Assembly (NCBI GenBank): GCA_002391545.1
Contig: DGFF01000077.1
Location: 4,609-16,313 of the forward strand
Source: Candidatus Fermentithermobacillaceae bacterium UBA3907
GTDB taxonomy: Bacteria; Bacillota; Sulfobacillia; Fermentithermobacillales; Fermentithermobacillaceae
Direction: 5' to 3'
Length of the DNA stretch: 11,705 nt
Each line of letters opens with the position of its first letter. Within the stretch, counting starts at the first letter, position 1. Made by a program: the position numbers and the translations under genes. Below are positions 5,880-11,264 of the stretch, piece by piece. Under the pieces are notes generated by a model. The model saw only the letters and a list, made by a program, of their open reading frames with translations, did no database searches and was not told the DNA's origin.

Positions 5880-8173
5880 AGCAAAAAGACCTGTGGCACC
5901 ATGAGGGGCCTGAAAAAGAGGTTGGGGAAGATCTGGGAAAGAGAACCAGGTCTATGGATGAGTTTGGTTTCATTCCCGAAGGGGCTCCTTTGGCTCTCAG
6001 GATGACGCCTCGGGATTTCGAGGAATTCCTGGGTCAAGAGGAATTAATGGGGCCAGGGAAACCGCTACGCAGGATGATCGAAGAAGACAGAATTTCCTCT
6101 ATGCTATTTTGGGGACCGCCCGGCACCGGAAAGACAGCTCTTGCCCGACTGATCGCTTCTAAGACCCGTTCATATTTCAAGGAACTTTCTGCCGTAACAT
6201 CAGGGGTGCGCGATGTACGCGAAATAGTAGAGTTTGCTAAAGAAGTTAGGAAAACGGGGAGAAAAACTATTTTGTTCCTAGATGAGATACATCGGTTTAC
6301 CAAGGCGCAACAGGACGCGCTTTTGCCCCACGTGGAAAAGGGCACTATCATACTAATAGGCGCTACTACAGAGAACCCCTATTTTTCGGTGAATTCGCCT
6401 CTGTTGTCTAGAATGAGGATTTTTAGGTTCGAGCCATTGCTGCCATCACACGTAGAAACTTTACTTTTGCGAGCTATAAAGGATCGGGAGCGAGGCCTAT
6501 TTGCAGGAAATTCCGGGGTCCTCGCTAAACCCCAGGGTGAATCTAGGACTGAGTCTGAGGTTGAGGTTGAGATTAGCCCAGAGGGGATCTCCACTGATTA
6601 CCTAAGAATAGAAGATGGTGTTATCGACCATATTGTCAGTTATTCAAAAGGAGATGCCAGGGTAGCTCTTAACGTTTTGGAAGCCCTCTACAATATTAGC
6701 GACGTCATCGATGGCAAAAAAATATTGACCCTGGAAAAAGTGTTAGACGTGACTCAAAGCCCCACTCTCTTCTATGACAAAACAGGAGACCAGCATTACG
6801 ACATAATTTCTGCGTACATAAAGAGCATGAGAGGGAGCGATCCCGACGCTGCCCTATATTGGCTGGCCAGGATGTTAGAAGCAGGTGAGGACCCTAGGTA
6901 CGTGGCTCGTCGTTTGGTGATATGTGCCGCCGAGGATGTAGGATTAGCCGATCCTTTTGCCCTGGTAATCGCCGAGTCTGCGTTTCGGGCAGTAGAACAC
7001 ATCGGTATGCCTGAGGCGAGGATCCCTTTGGCTGAGGCCACAGTTTACATATGCCTCGCTCCCAAGTCCAACTCTGCGTATCTGGGCATAGAAAGGGCGA
7101 TCAAAGATGTGCGGGAAAAACCGCCATATGCGGTGCCTTTACCGCTGAGGGGGACCGGTTATTATGGTGCGGAAGCGTTAGGGCATGGGAATGGATATCT
7201 GTATCCCCATGACTATCCTGGCCACTACGTAGAGCAACAGTATCTGCCAAATGAACTGGTAGGAGTCAAATATTTTGAGCCTGCCGAAACTGACTTATTT
7301 TTCGACGAACAAAAGGAGGTGCCAAATATGGGCAAAAAAATTGGAGTAATAGGCGCAGGGACTATGGGTTCTGGCATTGCAGAAACGTGTTTGGTAGCAG
7401 GCTATGAAGTTGTTCTCATCGATGCCACCGAGGAACTGGCTCGCAAGGGATATGAAAGGATCGAAAAGAGTTTAAGTAGGGGAGTAGAAAAGGGCAGGAT
7501 AACCCCTGAACAAAAGGAACAGATGATGTCAAGGCTGAAGTATTCAGCAGATTACAGCGAGTTGAGGGATGCTTTGGTAGTGATAGAAGCTGTTACAGAA
7601 AATATGGATGTAAAGAAAGAAGTATTGGAAAAAGTATCTCAAGCAGTAAGTAAAGATGCTATGATAGGTTCTAACACGTCGTCTTTGAGCATTACTAAGA
7701 TGTCTGAAGCGGTGGATGAACCAGGCAGGTTTTTGGGGATACATTTTTTCAATCCGGTGCCTGTGATGAAACTGGTCGAGATAGTAAAAGGTGAAAACAC
7801 AGCCCCTGAGACTATAGAAAAGGCAAAATTGCTGTGCGAAGAACTGGGGAAAACCCCGGTCATAGTCAAAGAATCACCTGGATTTATCGTTAACCGGCTG
7901 TTGTGCCCCATGCTTAACGAAGCAGCTTACGTGCTTATGGAAGGCGTAGCTACTGCTGAGGATATCGATACTGCAATGAAACTAGGAGCCAATCATCCAA
8001 TGGGACCTTTGGCTTTGGCCGACTTGATCGGAATAGATGTGCTTTACGCGATCATGGAAACTTTAGCCGACGAACTAGATGAACACAAATACAGACCATG
8101 TCCGCTCCTTAAGGAAATGATCGACAAAGGACACTTAGGCCGCAAGACAGGCCAAGGATTTTATAAGTATTAG
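5876..8173 (+). CDS. rarA: RarA/MgsA AAA+ ATPase fused in frame to 3-hydroxybutyryl-CoA dehydrogenase
   Basis: Residues 1-484 are RarA (MgsA), a clamp-loader-like AAA+ ATPase acting at stalled replication forks. They show Walker A GPPGTGKT (80-87), Walker B ILFLDE (132-137), sensor GATTEN (162-167), the arginine-finger region SRM (178-180) and the family C-terminus PHDYPGHYVEQQYLPNELVG (444-463). No stop follows. The frame runs on into a complete hydroxybutyryl-CoA dehydrogenase from M485 (listed separately). Plain RarA is about 420-450 residues. A non-typical stretch (about 207-245, with ESRTESEVEVEIS) lengthens the AAA+ region. ATG 5876 overlaps the threonine aldolase stop as ATGA. M27 (5954), beginning MDEF, resembles the usual RarA N-terminus (MDLF-like) and may be the true start. 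The fusion could be real, or a stop may be lost through mutation or sequence error. Confidence 0.85.
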   Translation: MKQKDLWHHEGPEKEVGEDLGKRTRSMDEFGFIPEGAPLALRMTPRDFEEFLGQEELMGPGKPLRRMIEEDRISSMLFWGPPGTGKTALARLIASKTRSYFKELSAVTSGVRDVREIVEFAKEVRKTGRKTILFLDEIHRFTKAQQDALLPHVEKGTIILIGATTENPYFSVNSPLLSRMRIFRFEPLLPSHVETLLLRAIKDRERGLFAGNSGVLAKPQGESRTESEVEVEISPEGISTDYLRIEDGVIDHIVSYSKGDARVALNVLEALYNISDVIDGKKILTLEKVLDVTQSPTLFYDKTGDQHYDIISAYIKSMRGSDPDAALYWLARMLEAGEDPRYVARRLVICAAEDVGLADPFALVIAESAFRAVEHIGMPEARIPLAEATVYICLAPKSNSAYLGIERAIKDVREKPPYAVPLPLRGTGYYGAEALGHGNGYLYPHDYPGHYVEQQYLPNELVGVKYFEPAETDLFFDEQKEVPNMGKKIGVIGAGTMGSGIAETCLVAGYEVVLIDATEELARKGYERIEKSLSRGVEKGRITPEQKEQMMSRLKYSADYSELRDALVVIEAVTENMDVKKEVLEKVSQAVSKDAMIGSNTSSLSITKMSEAVDEPGRFLGIHFFNPVPVMKLVEIVKGENTAPETIEKAKLLCEELGKTPVIVKESPGFIVNRLLCPMLNEAAYVLMEGVATAEDIDTAMKLGANHPMGPLALADLIGIDVLYAIMETLADELDEHKYRPCPLLKEMIDKGHLGRKTGQGFYKY
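7312..7330 (+). promoter_or_regulatory. strong internal ribosome binding site and ATG for the dehydrogenase
   Basis: AAAGGAGGTG (7312-7321) is essentially a perfect anti-16S match, six bases before ATG 7328. It lies inside the open RarA frame. The codons here include GAA, CAA, AAG and GAG, each one substitution away from a stop, which is where the RarA stop would normally fall. Independent initiation of the dehydrogenase is therefore expected whether or not the long fusion is made. Confidence 0.85.
7328..8173 (+). CDS. hbd: 3-hydroxybutyryl-CoA dehydrogenase
   Basis: Starting at the internal ATG this is a complete 281-residue enzyme, the normal family length. It interconverts (S)-3-hydroxybutyryl-CoA and acetoacetyl-CoA with NAD(P)(H), in butyrate formation or beta-oxidation. 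The Rossmann motif GAGTMGSG (9-16) opens the protein, and GSNTSSLSI (114-122), HFFNPVPVMKLVEI (139-152) and SPGFIVNRLL (183-192) follow. The S118, H139 and N189 positions correspond to the catalytic Ser, His and Asn of the clostridial enzyme. The C-terminal domain ends with GHLGRKTGQGFYKY. The preceding Shine-Dalgarno is ideal. No thiolase, crotonase or acyl-CoA dehydrogenase gene is adjacent, which is unusual for hbd, and the upstream partner RarA is unrelated in function. A 19-bp palindrome follows the stop. Confidence 0.95.
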   Translation: MGKKIGVIGAGTMGSGIAETCLVAGYEVVLIDATEELARKGYERIEKSLSRGVEKGRITPEQKEQMMSRLKYSADYSELRDALVVIEAVTENMDVKKEVLEKVSQAVSKDAMIGSNTSSLSITKMSEAVDEPGRFLGIHFFNPVPVMKLVEIVKGENTAPETIEKAKLLCEELGKTPVIVKESPGFIVNRLLCPMLNEAAYVLMEGVATAEDIDTAMKLGANHPMGPLALADLIGIDVLYAIMETLADELDEHKYRPCPLLKEMIDKGHLGRKTGQGFYKY

Positions 8174-8182
8174 CGGATGACA

Positions 8183-8236
8183 GGGACGGTTCTCGCGCTT
8201 CTTAAGGGAAGCGCGAGAACCGTCCCCATGCTTCAA
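8183..8236. repeat. REP-like palindrome between convergent genes (copy 1)
   Basis: GGGACGGTTCTCGCGCTTC (8183-8201) and its exact reverse complement (8208-8226) form a 19-bp perfect stem with a 6-base loop. It lies between the hbd stop (8173) and the end of the convergent adenosine kinase gene. The right part (8207-8236) recurs in inverted orientation at 11142-11171 with 29 of 30 bases identical. This half also contains the adenosine kinase stop codon (8233-8235). The GGGACGGTTCT core resembles REP sequences that I associate with Clostridia and with REP-associated tyrosine transposases; none is in the window. It may also act as a bidirectional transcript end, although no T-run follows on either strand. 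Confidence 0.75.
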
Positions 8237-8721
8237 AGTTTGTAGCCTATTTTCCTCAAGAAAGAGTGCCGTTCCTTTACGTCTTCGGGTCCTTCTACTC
8301 CTTTGGGCAAATTACCATCTATGACGCCCATTATGCCGCGGCCCTGTTCTGTTTCGGCGACTACTACTTGGACCTCATTGGCGGTAGCGCAAAAGATGTT
8401 TACTACTTCAGGCACCATTTTGATGTTATTGAGAACGTTTATGGGGAATCCGTTTTCCATAAAGATGATGAACGCATGTCCTGTTCCAAGAAGGAGTGCG
8501 TTTTCTTCAGCCAGTTGTATAAGGTCAGGGTCATTTCCTGTGGTTCGTACTAGGCACGGCCCGCTGGCTTCGAGGAAGCTTATTCCAAACTTGATGTTGC
8601 CTCCAGCCTGTACCATTGCTTCATGGAGGTCTTCCACAGACTTTATGAAATGGGATTGGCCTAGTATCATGTTTAGATTTTCTGGCTTTTTTATTTGGAC
8701 TAGTTTGAACTCCAATGACAT
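8233..8721 (-). CDS. adenosine-specific kinase family protein
   Basis: This 162-residue protein belongs to the small adenosine-specific kinase family (Pfam Adenosine_kin, formerly DUF355), best known from hyperthermophilic archaea and scattered in anaerobic bacteria. Family members have been reported to bind or phosphorylate adenosine and are unrelated to the PfkB adenosine kinases. Recognisable blocks are KFGISFLEASGPCLVRTTGND (44-64), GTGHAFIIFM (79-88), NIFCATANEVQVVVAETEQGRGIMGVIDG (108-136) and the C-terminus VKERHSFLRKIGYKL. There is no signal peptide or P-loop. The start is ATG at 8721-8719, five bases after AGGAGGG. A longer reading from GTG 8760 has no ribosome site and is less likely. 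The stop lies inside the REP-like repeat. The gene is convergent with hbd and divergent from the glutaredoxin gene. The in vivo role is inferred as purine nucleoside salvage. Confidence 0.87.
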   Translation of the reverse strand: MSLEFKLVQIKKPENLNMILGQSHFIKSVEDLHEAMVQAGGNIKFGISFLEASGPCLVRTTGNDPDLIQLAEENALLLGTGHAFIIFMENGFPINVLNNIKMVPEVVNIFCATANEVQVVVAETEQGRGIMGVIDGNLPKGVEGPEDVKERHSFLRKIGYKL

Positions 8722-8842
8722 GATATCCCTCCTAGTCTGGCGAGTTTTAAGGGTTACCACAATTCTACCATATGCATGAGGAAAACAGATTTTAAGGGGA
8801 GGTGAGCTTAATCGTGTAAATCAAATAGGCAGTGTTGCAATA

Positions 8843-8870
8843 TTGAGCATTTTCGTACAACATATATACG
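8843..8870 (+). promoter_or_regulatory. candidate promoter for the glutaredoxin gene
   Basis: TTGAGC (8843-8848) and TATACG (8865-8870) are spaced by 16 bases, each matching consensus at four positions. They lie about 70 bases before the start. A 9-base direct repeat GTGTAAATC occurs at 8814-8822 and 8872-8880, flanking this promoter, and could be a regulator site. Confidence 0.35.
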
Positions 8871-8936
8871 AGTGTAAATCGGGAGTCACTTCATTATGAT
8901 GACACTTATAACTTACGCGAGACGAGGTGAATAATT

Positions 8937-9176
8937 ATGGCTGATAAGGAAGTAATCGTATACTCGACGCCTACTTGTCCTTGGTGCACTAGAGCCAAGC
9001 AGTATTTGAAACAGTTAGGGGTCGAATTTGAAGAAAAAGACGTATCAGTTGACGTCCAGGCTGCCAAGGAAATGGTAGAACTAACAAAACAGATGGGCGT
9101 CCCTGTTATAGTGATCGATGGCAATCCAGTCATAGGATTCGATAAGAGGAAAATAGACCAGCTCTTAGGGGTTTAG
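8937..9176 (+). CDS. glutaredoxin-like redox protein (CPWC)
   Basis: This 79-residue protein is a minimal glutaredoxin fold. VIVYSTPTCPWCTRAKQYL (6-24) holds the CPWC redox centre (C14, C17), GVPVIVIDG (54-62) supplies the cis-proline P56, and VIGFDKRKIDQLL (65-77) is the C-terminal glutathione-binding-like segment with G67-F68-D69. It is cytoplasmic with no signal peptide. This short type with CPWC occurs widely in anaerobes as a thiol-disulfide exchange protein, often without glutathione and reduced by thioredoxin reductase-like enzymes. NrdH-redoxin (ribonucleotide reductase reductant) is a close alternative, but no ribonucleotide reductase gene is nearby. The ATG follows gaggtga at 6-base spacing. 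The gene appears to be monocistronic, bounded by its own candidate promoter and a terminator. Confidence 0.9.
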   Translation: MADKEVIVYSTPTCPWCTRAKQYLKQLGVEFEEKDVSVDVQAAKEMVELTKQMGVPVIVIDGNPVIGFDKRKIDQLLGV

Positions 9177-9230
9177 TGGGCCACTCTGAAGGGTACGCAG
9201 TACGCCTAAGGCTGAGTTAAACTGACTTAA

Positions 9231-9272
9231 AACGAAAAGGGATACTACGAATCGGGAGTATCCCTTTTCGTT
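9231..9272. terminator. 16-bp stem-loop, terminator after the glutaredoxin gene
   Basis: AACGAAAAGGGATACT (9231-9246) and AGTATCCCTTTTCGTT (9257-9272) are exact inverted complements around a 10-base loop. The stem has an A-rich left foot and a T-rich right foot, with moderate T content downstream (gttgattc). It lies 54 bases after the glutaredoxin stop and most likely ends that transcript. Confidence 0.65.
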
Positions 9273-9398
9273 GTTGATTCTGCTTCCTCATGTACTGCGC
9301 CTCTTTAATTTTTCCGAGGGTACAGAACGTCTATTTCATGGGCTGAACGGGCCTTTTTTGGCGGAGTTGGATTTGGTTTCTTTTTTGTTGAATTAGGC

Positions 9399-9427
9399 TT
9401 GCTTAATTGATCTTCAAATTGTATAGT
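9399..9427 (+). promoter_or_regulatory. promoter for glutamate dehydrogenase
   Basis: TTGCTT (9399-9404) and TATAGT (9422-9427) are separated by exactly 17 bases. Transcription would start near 9434, giving a leader of about 120 nt. The rest of the 378-base gap (about 9273-9398) is T-rich and shows no ORF that I would call. Confidence 0.55.
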
Positions 9428-9436
9428 GTAGTTTGG

Positions 9437-9478
9437 TGGGCTATTAGTGATACGCGTAACAATTACTTAACTAGCCCA
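9437..9478 (+). promoter_or_regulatory. 5' leader hairpin or operator upstream of gdh
   Basis: TGGGCTA (9437-9443) pairs with TAGCCCA (9472-9478). A second inner stem AGTGA/TTACT is possible, and TACGCGTA (9451-9458) is a perfect 8-base palindrome in the centre. The hairpin would lie at the extreme 5' end of the mRNA started at the promoter above. It could protect the transcript or serve as a repressor site. No T-run follows, so it is not a terminator. Confidence 0.4.
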
Positions 9479-9554
9479 AGAAAGTGGCAGTAGATTTGAG
9501 TGGGTAAAGAAGTTGGTTAGCAGTTATTAACGATTAAGCAAGAAGGGTGATGAC

Positions 9555-10817
9555 ATGGCTGAAAAGACTAATCCGTTTGAAAACATGTTAGAACAGTTGG
9601 ATGCGGCTGCCGAAATTGCAGGGTTTGACAAGAATGATTACATAACGCTTCGCTATCCAGAACGCGAACTAACAGTAAATTTCCCAGTAAAAATGGATGA
9701 CGGCAGTGTTCGTGTGTTCACCGGTTACCGTGTTCAACACAACACTGTTAGAGGACCCGCCAAAGGCGGGATTCGTTTTCATCCGGATGTAGACATGGAT
9801 GAAGTAAGGGCTCTGGCAGCCTGGATGACCTTTAAGTGCGCTGTTGTGGATATTCCATACGGCGGCGCCAAAGGCGGAGTTACAGTTGATCCTACTGATC
9901 TTTCCCAAGGCGAAATTGAGCGGATCACTAGGGCCTACACAGCTAAAATTGCCGATTTCATCGGACCTGAAAAAGACATTCCTGCAACAGACGTAAACAC
10001 GACTCAGCAAATGATGTGTTGGATTATGGATACTTATAGCACTTTAAAGGGTGTGTATAGCCCAGGAGTAGTGACCAGCAAGCCTGTCGAGGCAGGCGGC
10101 TCCATCGGGCGCAAAGAAGCTACTGGACGTGGAGTGTTTATCACTACAAGGGAACTGGCCAAGAAACTAGGTATGGACCTAGCTAAATCAACAGCCGCAG
10201 TGCAGGGGTTTGGCAATGTAGGAAGCAACGCTGCCAAGTGTCTTTATGACGCGGGTACAAAGATTGTGGCTGTAAGTGACGTGTCAGGTGGCCTTTATTG
10301 TGAAGATGGATTGGATATTCCAGCTCTTCTCGATTATGTAGACAAGCATCCGAAGCATCTCATTGAAGGATACACGCAGGAAGGTATTAAAACCACTGAT
10401 AATCACGGGATTTTAACTGCTAAGGTAGATTTCTTGGTATTGGCTGCTTTAGAGAACCAGATCACGGCAGATGTTGCGAAAGAGGTTCAAGCTAAAGTGG
10501 TTGTAGAAGGGGCTAATGGGCCTACTACCTTTGAGGGAGACAAAATCCTGGAGGAAAGAGGCATAATAGTAAGCCCAGATATCCTTACTAACGCAGGTGG
10601 GGTCACAGTTTCGTACTTCGAATGGGTACAGAACCTGCAGCATCTTGCATGGGATCTTGAGACCGTTAATGACAATCTCGAGAAAATCATGGTAAGTGCG
10701 TTTGAGGAAGTATATTCTGTAGCAGATGAAAAGAAGATTCCTATGAGGATGGCAGCTTATATAGTAGCTCTTGAGCGCTTGATAACTGTTCAGAAACTCA
10801 GAGGGATTTTCCCATAA
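9555..10817 (+). CDS. gdhA: glutamate dehydrogenase (NAD(P)-dependent, hexameric type)
   Basis: Glutamate dehydrogenase reversibly deaminates glutamate to 2-oxoglutarate and ammonia. In amino-acid-fermenting anaerobes it usually runs catabolically with NAD. The 420-residue length is that of the hexameric class. GPAKGGIRFHP (67-77) supplies K70, TFKCAVVDIPYGGAKGGV (92-109) supplies K94 and the catalytic K106, and D146 lies in PATDVNT. The Rossmann domain carries GFGNVG (218-223) followed by IVAVSD with D242. The protein ends with the usual LRGIFP. Cofactor choice cannot be settled by eye. The ATG follows aagggtga with a 4-base gap. The gene appears to be transcribed alone, with its own promoter and a structured leader. 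Confidence 0.96.
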   Translation: MAEKTNPFENMLEQLDAAAEIAGFDKNDYITLRYPERELTVNFPVKMDDGSVRVFTGYRVQHNTVRGPAKGGIRFHPDVDMDEVRALAAWMTFKCAVVDIPYGGAKGGVTVDPTDLSQGEIERITRAYTAKIADFIGPEKDIPATDVNTTQQMMCWIMDTYSTLKGVYSPGVVTSKPVEAGGSIGRKEATGRGVFITTRELAKKLGMDLAKSTAAVQGFGNVGSNAAKCLYDAGTKIVAVSDVSGGLYCEDGLDIPALLDYVDKHPKHLIEGYTQEGIKTTDNHGILTAKVDFLVLAALENQITADVAKEVQAKVVVEGANGPTTFEGDKILEERGIIVSPDILTNAGGVTVSYFEWVQNLQHLAWDLETVNDNLEKIMVSAFEEVYSVADEKKIPMRMAAYIVALERLITVQKLRGIFP

Positions 10818-10839
10818 GATTCTGTTGTAATTACCGTTC

Positions 10840-10855
10840 AATGGTGAAAACCATT
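10840..10855 (+). terminator. weak hairpin after gdh
   Basis: AATGGT (10840-10845) and ACCATT (10850-10855) enclose a GAAA tetraloop, 22 bases after the gdh stop, followed by only a short TCT. The stem is short and AT-rich, so termination is uncertain; mRNA 3'-end stabilisation is an alternative. Confidence 0.28.
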
Positions 10856-11141
10856 TCTACGGGAATTGCAGCAGTTGGTTGCGGTACAAACATCGTAGAA
10901 ACAGATTTGGCCAGAATGCAAGAAAATTCGAAGCTGAAACGTAGCACTTAATCTAGATAAAACGCAGAACACGACAAATAACGGTTGCAACATAAGCAGC
11001 AAAGGACATGAAAACGAATCTAGATCTCAATGCAGCACGAAAAACGAAGCACAGATGCACTAAAAAAACTTGTAGAAGTCACAATACAAAACATACAAAG
11101 CAATAGTCGAACAAACAGAACTACTACACGGTTACTGCACC

Positions 11142-11171
11142 TTGAAGCATGGGGACGGTTCTCCCGCTTCC
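11142..11171 (-). repeat. REP-like element (copy 2), single arm
   Basis: These 30 bases match the reverse complement of 8207-8236 at 29 positions; the one difference is C for G at 11164. The inverted second arm seen in copy 1 is absent. On its own the unit folds as GAAGC-at-GGG against CCC-GCTTC, enclosing GACGGTTCT. The substitution creates the third base of CCC, which improves this fold compared with copy 1. Confidence 0.7.
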
Positions 11172-11264
11172 AAACTAGTCGCAGCAAATGGGAGGCTGGT
11201 CTCTATGCTTCTTTCATTCTTGCGATGATTTATAGCTGCTCAGTATTGCTGAGTAGAATGAAGA

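Larger units (their letters stand above)
10818..11264. other. gene-poor, A-rich and T-poor region after gdh
   Basis: No convincing gene lies in these 447 bases. A small hairpin follows gdh, then a 36-codon ORF (10841-10951) without a ribosome site. Bases 10951-11130 are about 49% A but only about 14% T on the plus strand by hand count. AATCTAGAT occurs at 10950-10958 and 11017-11025. The second REP-like copy is at 11142-11171. Both neighbours, gdh (plus) and the NAD synthetase gene (minus), transcribe into it. It may be decayed coding sequence or an untranslated 3' region. Confidence 0.6.

Noticed and set aside
8722..8760. N-terminal extension of the adenosine kinase from GTG 8760
   Set aside because: It has no ribosome site; AGGAGGG lies inside the extension at ideal distance from the internal ATG, which also matches the normal protein start.
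8266..8779. Two overlapping plus-strand ORFs (95 and 158 codons) opposite the adenosine kinase gene
   Set aside because: They lie antisense to a well-conserved protein, lack ribosome sites and show no family motifs.
9192..9300. Inverted CGCAGTAC/GTACTGCG words flanking the glutaredoxin terminator as transposon ends
   Set aside because: Only eight bases match, no target duplication or transposase is present, and such matches can occur by chance.
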